A stretch of DNA of 39,334 nucleotides from positions 1-39,334 of the forward strand of contig JBMFWG010000018.1 of the NCBI GenBank assembly GCA_049965515.1, written 5' to 3'. The stretch comes from UBA4572 sp049965515 (GTDB lineage Bacteria; Nitrospirota; Leptospirillia; Leptospirillales; Leptospirillaceae). Below, one piece after another: positions 25,782-34,219 of this stretch (positions are counted from its first letter, which is position 1; every line of letters starts with the position of its first letter). The notes under the pieces were generated by a model. It did no database searches. It was not told where the DNA came from and saw only the letters and a list, made by a program, of their open reading frames with translations. A program made the translations under genes and the position numbers.

Positions 25782-27725
25782 TCAGTCCTCCCAGCTGTTG
25801 TAGACCGAGACGGTGAGGCGGTCCTCCCCGATCTCCCCCAAAAAGCGGGACGGGGGGGCCGGCGAGCCGAACCCCCGCCCCACGATCTGGGGGACGCAGA
25901 GGACGAGGTCGTGGCGGGCCCGGGTGACCGCCACATAGAAAAGGCGTCGCTCCTCCTCGATTTCCTCCTTGGACTCGGAGCTTCTGGAGGAGGGGAAGAC
26001 CCCCTCGGTCAGCGAAAGGAGATAGACGCTGTCCCACTCGAGACCTTTGGCCTGGTGGACAGTGGACAGGACCACCCGGTTCTTCTGCTCCTCCCGGGAG
26101 AGCTCCTCCCCTCCGGCCTCCAAGAGCGCCAGCTCCGCCATGAAATCGCCGAGGTCGGCTTCCGGAGGGATCTGCGCCGCAAAGGAGAGGATGTCCTCCT
26201 CCCGGCTCTCCGGATCCTCGAAGGTCTCATAGAGGTAGTCGTGGTAGCCGGTGGAAAGGATCGTTTCCACCAGGTCCATCACGTCGCGAGGGGCCTTCTC
26301 CCGGCGTTCGGCGAGCCGGGTCAACCTCTCCCCGACCTCCCGAAGTCCCGGGCGGGCTGAGGCAGGCGCCGCCTTGAGGAAGGCCGGGTCGCAAAGCGCC
26401 TTTCGGGGCTCCTCGGTGCGGGAGAGGAGAGAGTCGATCTTTTCCGCGGTCTTTCGGCCCACCCGGGGAACCATCCGGAGGATCCGCTTCCAGGCCATGG
26501 CGTCCCGCTCGTTTTCAAGAATTCGGAGCCAGGAGAGGATGTCCTTGATATGGGCCTGCTCGAAGAACTTGAGGCCACTGGTAAGGTGGAAGGGGATCCC
26601 CGCCCGGGAGAGGGCCAGCTGAAGAGAAAGAGAGACGTAGTGGGCCCGATAGAGGACGGCGATCTCGGAGGGCTCCTGTCCCCGGTCGAGGGCCCGGCGG
26701 ATCCGGGTGGTGATGAAGCGCGCCTGGTCCTGGTCCGAATACATTCGAACCAGGGTGGGGTGGTCGGCCTCAGGCCGGGGGGAGTAAAGGGTCTTGGGGA
26801 TCTGCCGACTGTTCTGCTCGATGATACGGTTGGCGACGCTCAGGATATTGGGGGTGGATCGGTAGTTCTTCTCCAGACGGTAGACCCCGGCGGCGGGATA
26901 GCGCTCCTGGAAGGAGAGAATGTTGTCGATGGCCGCTCCCCGGAAGGAGTAGATGCTCTGGCTGTCGTCCCCCACCACGAAGAGGTTTTTGTGGGAGGCA
27001 ACCAGAAGATCGAGGATCTTGCCCTGCAGGGGGTTGGTGTCCTGGTACTCGTCCACCAGCACATGGCGGAAGCGGTCCCGAAGGAGCTCTGCCGTTTCTG
27101 GGCTCTCCTTGAGAAGCCTGAGCCAGAGAACGAGAAGGTCATCGAAGTCCAGGACCCGCTGGGTGTCCTTTTCCTGTTGGTAACGTCGGGCGATGGCTTC
27201 GATGGTCTTCTCAAGATGGGCGAGCCAGGGGGCCCGCTTCCGGATTACCTCGGAGAGGGGGAGAAGAAGGTTGGCCGACAGGGACAGGTAGCTGGCGATG
27301 GAGGCGGCCGGGGGAAGCTCCTCCCCCGGGTCTTCACCCACGATGGCGTCACGGACCTCCCTCACAAGATCCCTCTGGTCCTCCCGGTCGAGGAGTGTGC
27401 GGCCGCCTTCGACGCCGATCCGGTGGCCGAACTCCCGGATCAGACGATATCCCACATGGTGGAAGGTTCCGGCCCAGGGAATGAAGAAGTCCGGGCCCAT
27501 AAGGGCGGTGAGCCGCTCCTGCATTACCCGGGAGGCCTTCTTGGTGAAGGTGAGCAGAAGGATTCGGGGGGAGGGAACACCTCGGGAGAGAAGGTGGGCG
27601 GCCCGGTAGGTGAGGACCCGGGTCTTGCCACTGCCGGCTCCGGCCAGGACCAGAACGGGACCATCGGGGGAGAGAACGGCGGGAGCCTGTTCTTCGTTGA
27701 GGTCTGAGAAGGCCGGGTGGGACAA
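25782..27725 (-). CDS. uvrD: UvrD/Rep/PcrA-type SF1 DNA helicase
   Basis: ATP-driven 3'-5' DNA helicase for repair or fork rescue. Motifs seen: Q-motif 'LNEEQAPAV', Walker A 'AGAGSGKTRVLT', Ia 'LLTFTKKAS', II 'VLVDEYQDTN', III 'VGDDSQSIYSFRGA', IV 'LEKNYRS', V 'VVLSTVHQAKGLEWDSVYL' and VI 'EEERRLFYVAVTRAR'. I start it at a TTG at 27725 with AGGA five bases upstream, giving 647 residues; the frame stays open to 27875 but the extra part overlaps the EAL gene and carries nothing recognisable. The C-terminal tail is shorter than in PcrA/UvrD. It lies between the EAL gene and dnaE. Confidence 0.92.
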   Translation of the reverse strand: MSHPAFSDLNEEQAPAVLSPDGPVLVLAGAGSGKTRVLTYRAAHLLSRGVPSPRILLLTFTKKASRVMQERLTALMGPDFFIPWAGTFHHVGYRLIREFGHRIGVEGGRTLLDREDQRDLVREVRDAIVGEDPGEELPPAASIASYLSLSANLLLPLSEVIRKRAPWLAHLEKTIEAIARRYQQEKDTQRVLDFDDLLVLWLRLLKESPETAELLRDRFRHVLVDEYQDTNPLQGKILDLLVASHKNLFVVGDDSQSIYSFRGAAIDNILSFQERYPAAGVYRLEKNYRSTPNILSVANRIIEQNSRQIPKTLYSPRPEADHPTLVRMYSDQDQARFITTRIRRALDRGQEPSEIAVLYRAHYVSLSLQLALSRAGIPFHLTSGLKFFEQAHIKDILSWLRILENERDAMAWKRILRMVPRVGRKTAEKIDSLLSRTEEPRKALCDPAFLKAAPASARPGLREVGERLTRLAERREKAPRDVMDLVETILSTGYHDYLYETFEDPESREEDILSFAAQIPPEADLGDFMAELALLEAGGEELSREEQKNRVVLSTVHQAKGLEWDSVYLLSLTEGVFPSSRSSESKEEIEEERRLFYVAVTRARHDLVLCVPQIVGRGFGSPAPPSRFLGEIGEDRLTVSVYNSWED

Positions 27726-27744
27726 GAGCTTCCTCGACAGGGGC

Positions 27745-28545
27745 TTAGAGGTCCATGTGGGCGACCGGGGGGAGGCATTCGAATCCCGGACGGGCGAATA
27801 GATATCCCTGGAAGAGAGAGATCCCCATCGTGCGGAGGGCCTGAGCCTCCTCCACGGTCTCGACGCCTTCAGCAATGACCCGGATCCCCATCTCCCGGCA
27901 AAGGGTCGCCATGGCCTTCACGATCCGATGGCGCATGGGGTCGCGGTCGATGGCAATGACCAGCTGGCGGTCGAGCTTTAAATACTCAGGGGTGAGCTGG
28001 GCCATGAGATTGAGGCTGGAATATCCTTCGCCAAAGTCATCGATGGCGATGAGCAGCCCATGCCGGCGGTAGCCCTCCAGGACATTTTTCAGAAAGAGCG
28101 GATCCTCGATCTTTTCCTCTTCCGTCGTCTCAAGAATGATGCGGTCGATGGGGAATCCGTTCTTGCTGGCGCACTCGAAGGTGAGCTTGATGCACTGGTC
28201 GGGATTGTAGACGGCATTGACGAGAAAATTGATGTTGATGTTGGTGGTCATCCCCAGACGGGTCGCCAGGGAGATGGCCTTGGCCCGGCAGAGCTGGTCG
28301 AAGCGAAAGCGATTGTCCCGGGTTACACGGGAGAGAATCTCTCCGGCCCCCTCCCCCGCCACGCCCCGAACGAGGGCCTCGTAGGAGTGGACCTCCTTTT
28401 TGTCGAGGTCGACGATGGGCTGGAAGGCAAAGGTAAAGTCGAAGTCGAGAAGGGTTCCCGCCGAGCAACGATCACAGGTGAGAAACTCGAGTTTGTCTCG
28501 TCGCTCCTGTTCGGAGGGAACGGCAGAAAGTTCCATTCGTGGCAT
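27745..28545 (-). CDS. Stand-alone EAL-domain c-di-GMP phosphodiesterase
   Basis: Cytoplasmic 266-residue protein that should degrade c-di-GMP to pGpG. A short N-terminal stretch with 'TCDRC' (CxxC) precedes one EAL domain with the full catalytic set: 'SYEALVRG', Asn in 'ININFLVNAV', 'ILETTEEE', 'IDDFGEGYSSL', 'YLKLDRQ', 'IAEGVET' and 'FQGYLFARP'. It resembles EAL modules found with BLUF or membrane sensors, but here no sensor is attached except possibly the CxxC. It heads the operon with uvrD and dnaE. A good extended -10 promoter lies about 60 bases upstream. Confidence 0.9.
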   Translation of the reverse strand: MPRMELSAVPSEQERRDKLEFLTCDRCSAGTLLDFDFTFAFQPIVDLDKKEVHSYEALVRGVAGEGAGEILSRVTRDNRFRFDQLCRAKAISLATRLGMTTNININFLVNAVYNPDQCIKLTFECASKNGFPIDRIILETTEEEKIEDPLFLKNVLEGYRRHGLLIAIDDFGEGYSSLNLMAQLTPEYLKLDRQLVIAIDRDPMRHRIVKAMATLCREMGIRVIAEGVETVEEAQALRTMGISLFQGYLFARPGFECLPPVAHMDL

Positions 28546-28608
28546 CGGGATGTCTCCGGGGTCGAAATCAAGGCGATTGTGAGAGGGGGATAGCCGTTGA
28601 CGGGACTT

Positions 28609-28617
28609 ATTATAGCA
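28609..28617 (-). promoter_or_regulatory. Extended -10 promoter of the EAL-uvrD-dnaE operon
   Basis: On the minus strand this reads TGCTATAAT, a perfect extended -10 element. No clear -35 exists, as is usual for that class. The transcription start would be near 28602, about 57 bases before the ATG at 28545. Confidence 0.6.
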
Positions 28618-28691
28618 CAGTCAGGCTCGAGGAGGAGAGGGCGAAAAAGGGGATGTAAGGTTCGAAGGAGGGGAAGATCTAGAAGCTGAAT

Positions 28692-29549
28692 TCAGGGTTG
28701 GCGGCTTTGGAGGGAGTGGGGGAGCCGGGGGGGAGAGCCCGCAGTCATTCCGGCAAGGCTCATGACGGGGGAGATGTCCACCCCTGAAATGGTGGAAATC
28801 TCCTGAGGGGAGAGCACCGAATGTTGGAGGAAGCGGATGATGGTTTCATCTCTTCCCTGCGGTATCCCTTCCTGGATTCCCTCTTCTTTAAGCAGATCGA
28901 GGGCTGTGGTCATCTTTCCCTCCGCGAGGAATGTGGTGAAGATCGTCCGGATCTCTTGCGGACGATGGTTTCTTTTGGCGTGGCTTATGTAGTGAAGTGT
29001 GGTATCGACGATCTTTATCATTATATTACGGGCTGGCGAAAGAGTTTTTATGAGGCGAACGAAGTGGTGAAGGACCGACTCTGGCGGTTCGAAAATATGT
29101 TTCATGACGGTGAGGCTCACGAGAAGAGGACGACCGGGATGACCGGCTGAGGTTGCCTTCCTTCCCTCAGGTCGCGAGAGAGAAGGGCGGAGACTGGGGA
29201 CAAAAGTGAAATATGGATGTGGCGGGGGAGGGAGGATTTGTGTCCGAAGATGAAGGCGGTACGCGCTTCTCCCCCCATCGATTCGGGCTCCCGAGAGCAC
29301 AAGGGAGGTCGAGAGATCGCTTCGCGTCGAGCGTGCCAGATTCTCGGCGACGGACTCCCCGGGAAGATACTGCAGGGAAGTGATGTCAATGCGTGACGCC
29401 GGGGAGTCAATAAGAGAGAAAAGACCCGGGAGATAACGTTTTCCCGCTCCGAAGATGTCCTTTAAATAGGAGTCGTGGGGCGTGGTGGAGATAAAAGGCT
29501 TTTTCTCGATGTCTCTTTTGTCGATATTCTGAGGTAATCGAAGAGACAA
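28692..29549 (-). pseudogene. Decayed Rpn/YhgA-like (transposase_31) nuclease gene
   Basis: Rpn proteins are PD-(D/E)XK nucleases linked to RecA-independent recombination. The N-terminus in this frame is typical ('PHDSYLKDIFG', then 'ARSTRSDLSTSLVL'). At the six-C run 29271-29276 the continuation moves to another frame ('GGEARTAFIFGHKSS' to 'PVIPVVLFS', ending at 29117), where the usual catalytic EHK is GHK. From about 29130 the first frame resumes with 'VSLTVMKHIFE' and an 'EEGIQEGIPQG' tail, after loss of some 50-70 residues of the usual middle. So the gene has a frameshift, a catalytic substitution and an internal deletion, and is almost certainly inactive. The ATG at 29549 is a plausible old start. 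Confidence 0.72.
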
Positions 29550-29591
29550 CGCTCGTGAAAAAGAGAGGTTCTTTCATAAAAGAGGGGAGGA

Positions 29592-30566
29592 TCAGGGAAG
29601 GGAGGACCAGGGAGTGTGGGAGGAGAGGAGGGAAAGGGTCTCCAGTGTTTCCAGAAGATTTTGAGGGTCGAGCCAGAAGAGGTCGGTGAAGAGGCGGCTG
29701 GCATCCTCCCAGCGCCCCTGCCGCCAGCGGCAAAGCGCGAGCCCCCTGAGACAGCGAAGATAGGGACGGTTGTCGATGCAGTCGTAGGGCAGAAGGTAGG
29801 AGCGGCGATCGGGAGGTGCTCCCTCCCAGAGATGGCAAAGGAAGGAGTCGCCGAGGGCCACCCCGATCTCGTAGTACTTCACGGCTCCATCCGCGGAGGT
29901 GCTCCGCTCGAAGATCCCGGTGCCCAGATGGCTGAATGCGTCGAGGCAGCGAAGATCTTGGGAGAGGAGCGTGTGGAGATTTCTGAAGGCCTGGGGCCAG
30001 CCTCCGGCTTGCATGAGCTCTGAGGCTTCCAGGATCGGATCCCAGTCATCCATGGGATCCGATCCCGGGATGATCTGCTCCATCTCGAAAATGGGGCGGG
30101 GACCCGCCTGCAGGAGATCTCGGGCGAGGCCGGGGAGCTCCTCCATGTCGATTCTTTCGATAAGGGGCCGGTCGTCCTCCCAATCGAGATCGTCCTCGAT
30201 CTCGGAGGGGAGATGTCCCCTGTCGATCCAGAGTGTGAGGGTTTCCTCAACGTCGGAGAGTCCCAGGATAGAAAGGGCAAGTGGCTGAAGTTTGAGGGCG
30301 GGGATGTCGATGCGGGAGGCCCGGATGTTGCCAGTGAGAGAGAGCCCCTTCTTCAGATGTTTCTTATGGAGAACGTCGACGGTGATTACCGTCCCGGGAT
30401 AGGCCTCCTGGGCATAGGCCCGGAGGGTCACCGGAAGATCTGTCCCCAGCTCCCGACACCGGAAGGTGCGGGTTGTCGCCTCCAGCACCACAAGCTCGGT
30501 GGTCTGGAGCACGGGAGGGGAGGAAGGCGGGTGATGTGGAGCCGGGGGAGGAACACGGGATGTCAT
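29592..30566 (-). CDS. TPR-like hypothetical protein
   Basis: A 324-residue cytoplasmic protein of unknown function. The N-terminal third contains a beta-rich region ('TELVVLEATTRTFRCRELG', 'PGTVITVDVLHKKHLKKG'). The acidic centre (about 125-190) leads to two TPR-like helix pairs: 'CLDAFSHLGTGIFE' with 'AVKYYEIGVAL', and 'CLRGLALCRWRQGRWEDA' with 'LFTDLFWLDPQN', near the C-terminus. The layout is like bacterial TPR proteins related to ST7. Its ATG overlaps the stop of the upstream repeat protein in ATGA, so the two are translated as a pair and may interact. Confidence 0.7.
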   Translation of the reverse strand: MTSRVPPPAPHHPPSSPPVLQTTELVVLEATTRTFRCRELGTDLPVTLRAYAQEAYPGTVITVDVLHKKHLKKGLSLTGNIRASRIDIPALKLQPLALSILGLSDVEETLTLWIDRGHLPSEIEDDLDWEDDRPLIERIDMEELPGLARDLLQAGPRPIFEMEQIIPGSDPMDDWDPILEASELMQAGGWPQAFRNLHTLLSQDLRCLDAFSHLGTGIFERSTSADGAVKYYEIGVALGDSFLCHLWEGAPPDRRSYLLPYDCIDNRPYLRCLRGLALCRWRQGRWEDASRLFTDLFWLDPQNLLETLETLSLLSSHTPWSSLP

Positions 30567-31555
30567 GGCCGATCGGATTCCATGGATTGATTGGGAAGGA
30601 GGGGAAAACGTGAGGGGGTTCCCTCACGGGCCCTCCCTGAGTCGATCTGGGACAGAGCAGTGTCTTCTGGGATGAATCCGTGATCTGGCCGTGCCTTGCC
30701 TCTCGAGGAAGAGCCAAGGCGAGATGGATGGATCCTCTGCAGGATCTCCACCGCGCAGAGGGTCGCGTCTAGTCCGGGGATGGCTCCCGGCAGAGGGCCA
30801 AATCCCCCCAGGCGCGACCGGCAGGACAAGACCAGGTCCTCGATCAAGGCTGTGTCGAAGGGGGCCTGGAGACGATTGGCCAGCCTCACTCCGGCCCTGA
30901 TGACAAAAAGGTCGACGGCGGTGGACCCCCGGCTTCGGGTCCACCCCCAGACAGTGTGGCGGAAGGTCTCCTCTTCCTGCCCCCTCCGGTGGATCTCCTT
31001 CGGGGAGAGGGTTCCGCTTTTTTCGAGCAATGTCAGGCGGTCCTCGAGGGCCGGGAGGGTTTGGGGTCGCGCTTCCCGGAGATCCCGAGCCTCAAGGTTG
31101 CCCACAAGGACAGGGAGGCGTCGGGACAAGGAGCGCGGAAGATCGGGGGCTTGGGGAACGCGGAGGAGAGAGGCGAGATCTTCGTCGACCCCTTCCATCT
31201 TCTCCCTGTCCCCATCATCCAGAAGGCGTTCGACCTCTTCTAGATAAAGCCGTCGCTCCTCCTGCCTCCAGGGAAGGCCCGCATGAACCCGGGCCGAAAG
31301 GGCAAAGGCCAGAGCCGGTGACCGGGAGAGGGCGAGAGTGCCCCGTTGGCAGGATTCGATCCATTTTGCAGTGCTGGATACCTCCGGCGGAGCTTCTTTT
31401 AGCCGCCGGAAGATCTCCAGGGCCCAAGCCGTGTCGGCAATGTTCGAAAAACCCGCCCGGGTCTTTTCATCCCGAAAGGCGCAATAGCCCCCATCCGGCA
31501 TGCGGCGGCTGGTAACCCATTCAAGACACGCCACTTTGTGGAGAATCTTCACCAT
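30563..31555 (-). CDS. Prenyltransferase/squalene-cyclase-like repeat protein
   Basis: A protein of about 330 residues with repeats of the alpha-alpha toroid kind seen in prenyltransferase beta subunits and terpene cyclases: 'DGGYCAFRDEK' with 'NIADTAWALEIFRRL', and later 'RLGGFGPLPGAIPGLDATLCAVEIL'. It lacks a DXDD acid motif and most repeats are diverged, so enzymatic activity is doubtful; it may be a binding scaffold. I prefer the ATG at 31555, preceded by GGGAGAG; an ATG at 31594 adds 13 residues. No signal peptide or membrane helix. Coupled to the TPR gene through a 4-base overlap. Confidence 0.62.
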   Translation of the reverse strand: MVKILHKVACLEWVTSRRMPDGGYCAFRDEKTRAGFSNIADTAWALEIFRRLKEAPPEVSSTAKWIESCQRGTLALSRSPALAFALSARVHAGLPWRQEERRLYLEEVERLLDDGDREKMEGVDEDLASLLRVPQAPDLPRSLSRRLPVLVGNLEARDLREARPQTLPALEDRLTLLEKSGTLSPKEIHRRGQEEETFRHTVWGWTRSRGSTAVDLFVIRAGVRLANRLQAPFDTALIEDLVLSCRSRLGGFGPLPGAIPGLDATLCAVEILQRIHPSRLGSSSRGKARPDHGFIPEDTALSQIDSGRAREGTPSRFPLLPNQSMESDRP

Positions 31556-31731
31556 GAGCGTTCTCTCCCTGGTGCGCGAGGAGGTTGTGGACAAGCAATC
31601 CTCCCCGATCGTACCATGAAAATATGGAGAGGGCAGCTCCTTACACGATGATCGCGGGAGGATCTCTCACTCCTTTGATTTTTTGCTCCCTTGGTACGAC
31701 AGTCTCTTCCCGAAGCCTGGAGATCCTCGCG

Positions 31732-32493
31732 ATGACCAAGCGATTCTTCCATCCCCGGACCCGGCCCCATTGGGCTCTCCCTCTCCTGGCCATGATCTTC
31801 TGTCTTGGATCTCCTGTCAATTTCGGAGGAGCCTTCCGGGAGATATCCGGAATGGGCGAAAGGATAATGTCGTCAGCCTATGGGGCCGAATCTCCTTCTT
31901 CTGTCCTGGGGACCGAGAGTGATGCCGACCAGTCCCTGGTCAATGCGGCGGCGGCCGGGGATATTTCCTCCATCGACCGGGCCCTTGCGCATGGGGCTCA
32001 CATCAACGCCCGGACCAAGTTCGGCAACACCCCCCTCATGTGGGCGATCAACCTAGGTCACCCCGAGGCTGTTCGCCATCTCTTGCAAAAAGGTGCCAAC
32101 CCTGACCTTGGTAATGCCAATGCGATCACCCCCCTGATGGTGGCCATTCTTACCGACCAGGAGACGAGTCTCAGGCTCCTGCTTGCTTATCATGCCAATC
32201 CCAACGCCCTCTCAAGAAGCGGGATGACCCCCCTGATTCTGGCGGCGGGCCGGGACAGCCTCCCGGCCGCCCGCTTGCTCCTCTCTCACGGAGCCCTGGT
32301 CAATCTTCCAGGAAAGGCCGGCCAAACGCCTCTGATGTGGGCGGCACAGACGGGAGACCGGCAGCTTGTCCGCCTCTTCCTCACCCATGGAGCCAATCCC
32401 CGGGCTACCGACAAGAACGGCCGCACGGCCGCCGGGTTGATCTGGGAGACCCATCCCCGCACGGCGAAGCTCATCGACGGCTGGAAGCCCTAG
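31732..32493 (+). CDS. Exported ankyrin-repeat protein
   Basis: A 253-residue protein with an N-terminal signal-like segment ('WALPLLAMIFCLGSPV') and four to five ankyrin repeats from about residue 65 on: 'FGNTPLMWAINLGHPEAVRH', 'ITPLMVAILTDQETSLRLLL', 'MTPLILAAGRDSLPAARLLL' and 'QTPLMWAAQTGDRQLVRLFL', each followed by a HGAN or related turn. Such periplasmic ankyrin proteins mediate protein binding, for example near catalases or in toxin protection, but no partner gene is visible. The ATG at 31732 follows GGAG; the frame is open to 31585 without further signals. It is divergent from the toroid/TPR pair. Confidence 0.88.
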   Translation: MTKRFFHPRTRPHWALPLLAMIFCLGSPVNFGGAFREISGMGERIMSSAYGAESPSSVLGTESDADQSLVNAAAAGDISSIDRALAHGAHINARTKFGNTPLMWAINLGHPEAVRHLLQKGANPDLGNANAITPLMVAILTDQETSLRLLLAYHANPNALSRSGMTPLILAAGRDSLPAARLLLSHGALVNLPGKAGQTPLMWAAQTGDRQLVRLFLTHGANPRATDKNGRTAAGLIWETHPRTAKLIDGWKP

Positions 32494-32975
32494 GCCTCTC
32501 CCGCAGCTTTCTCGTTTCACCCTTACCCCCTTTGACAAGGGGCTACCCGCCCCTAAAACGACGGGATCGTCTCTTTCAATGAAGGCGGGAGAGAGAAGGC
32601 GCAGGGAAAAGAAGCCTTGCGGGAATTTTCTCCCTTCCCCGGTCTCAATCGGAACGTTTGCAAAAAGACGATAAGATCGGGTAATGTTTTTAGGGGTTTT
32701 CCCCTTGCCATTTTTTATTGATTAGCATTTTTCTTTCTTAAGTCTTGCCCGTTTTCGTCCTGATTCTTTTCTCGCCCCTGCCGACACCGACGGGGAGGGT
32801 TGGGAGAGGGATTTTTATTCTGATCCGGGGATCTCCTGTCCGTGGCCATGCATTCTCTGTTGGGGAACACACGGCCACGGTCGATACCTCTTCTTTAGGA
32901 ACCCTGTCCTCAAGCGATTCCTTTATGGTCAGCCGCTCCGGGGAAGGGCAGAGTCCTGACAAAGAAAGGATTCGA
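32494..32975. other. AT-richer intergenic region before the CARF-type gene
   Basis: About 480 bases without a supported gene. CCCCTT/AAGGGG forms a small hairpin at 32527-32542 just after the ankyrin gene. A second hairpin AGGGG-TTTT-CCCCT (32692-32705) is followed five bases on by six T's. From about 32640 to 32760 the sequence is clearly more AT-rich than its surroundings, as expected for a promoter or a junction of acquired DNA. The CARF-gene frame is open back to 32745, but that part has no family similarity. Confidence 0.45.
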
Positions 32976-34121
32976 GTGAACGCCAAGCCGACCCGCATCC
33001 TCGTGTGCATGACCGGCACCTCGCCCCAGGTGGTGACCGAGACCCTCTATGCCCTGGCTCTGCGGGAGGATCGCTTTGTCCCGGACCGTCTTGTGATCAT
33101 GAGTACGGCCGACGGGGCCCGCCATGCCAGAAAGACCCTCCTCAACCCCAAGACAGGCCAGATCTTTCGTCTTTGCCGGGACTACAAAATCCCCCTCACC
33201 CCCAAGAACGTCAACCTCGTCTGTCTCCAGGGACGAAACGGGGGCCCCCTTCCTGACATCCGGACGGCCGAGGAGAACGAGGATGCCGCCGACGGAATCC
33301 TGGGAACCATCCGGGACCTTACCCGCGACCCCAATACCCAGATTCATGTCTCCCTGTCCGGGGGACGCAAAACCATGGGGTTCTATGCTGGCTATGCCCT
33401 CTCCCTCTTCGGCCGGGAGCAGGACCGGGTCTCCCATGTTCTGGTGGCGCCTCCCTTCGAATACCTCCCCGACTTCTTCTACCCCACCCCCAAAAAGGGG
33501 CAGGTGGTCATCACTCTTCAAAACGGCGGGACAGTGGATGCCTGCGAGGCCCAGGTGACCCTGGCCGAGATCCCGGTGGTGCGGCTACGACAGGCTCTGC
33601 CGCCCGCCCTTCTTTCGGGCCCGGGGAGCTTTACCGATGCCGTCCGGGCTGCCCAGCAGGCGGTACGTCCCCCCGAGATGACCATCGATCTCTCGGAGAG
33701 GAAGGTCAGTGCCCACGGCAAGGTCTTTACCTTGCCTCCGGTTCTCATAGCCTTTTTGGTTTGGCTCTTCGAGTCCACCTACCACCGGAACCAGCCCCTG
33801 ACCTGTCCCAAGGAACGCCCGGCCAATCGCGACTATGCCATGGCCTACCTTGAGGTCTACCAGCGCATCAAGGGGCTCCTCGGCGCGACCGAACGCACGA
33901 CCAAGCGTCTGAAAAAAGGGATGGACAAGGGATTCTTCGAGGAGACACTCTCCAAGCTCAATGCCTCTTTTAGGAAGTCGCTTGGGGACGACATTGCCCG
34001 CGCCTACCGGATCGAAGGAGCCGGAAGCCGTGGCAAGACCTACTCCTTTCCTCTTCCCGAACGGGCCGTCCATTTTGTCGGCCGGGGAGAGATCCGTCGG
34101 CGGGGAGGCCCCAAGGCGTAG
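32976..34121 (+). CDS. CRISPR-associated NE0113-family (CARF-type) protein with winged-helix-like C-terminus
   Basis: Residues 1-180 match the NE0113 family (Cas_NE0113/TIGR02584): 'ILVCMTGTSPQVVTETLYAL' (8-27), 'LCRDYKIPL', 'LPDIRTAEENEDAAD' and 'HVSLSGGRKTMGFYAGYALS' (124-143), then 'SHVLVAPPFE' and 'FFYPTP'. This is a CARF-like Rossmann domain that in CRISPR type III systems senses cyclic oligoadenylate. Residues about 233-365 look like a winged helix ('MTIDLSERKVSAHGKVFTLP', 'LNASFRKSLGDDI', 'YRIEGAGSRGKTYSFPLP'), suggesting a ligand-controlled DNA-binding regulator. I chose the GTG at 32976, with AAAGGA ahead of it, because family similarity begins at once; 381 residues. No CRISPR array or cas gene is in the window. 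Next in line are a HEPN-type protein and a nuclease-helicase. Confidence 0.82.
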   Translation: MNAKPTRILVCMTGTSPQVVTETLYALALREDRFVPDRLVIMSTADGARHARKTLLNPKTGQIFRLCRDYKIPLTPKNVNLVCLQGRNGGPLPDIRTAEENEDAADGILGTIRDLTRDPNTQIHVSLSGGRKTMGFYAGYALSLFGREQDRVSHVLVAPPFEYLPDFFYPTPKKGQVVITLQNGGTVDACEAQVTLAEIPVVRLRQALPPALLSGPGSFTDAVRAAQQAVRPPEMTIDLSERKVSAHGKVFTLPPVLIAFLVWLFESTYHRNQPLTCPKERPANRDYAMAYLEVYQRIKGLLGATERTTKRLKKGMDKGFFEETLSKLNASFRKSLGDDIARAYRIEGAGSRGKTYSFPLPERAVHFVGRGEIRRRGGPKA

Positions 34122-34219
34122 CCGGCTCGGGTAACGCCCTGGGAAGAGAGGCTCCAATGGGTCCCCTCCGGGAAAAAGATCATCGAGCTATCCACTGTCT
34201 TCCTGTCGGGGGAGTGTCG

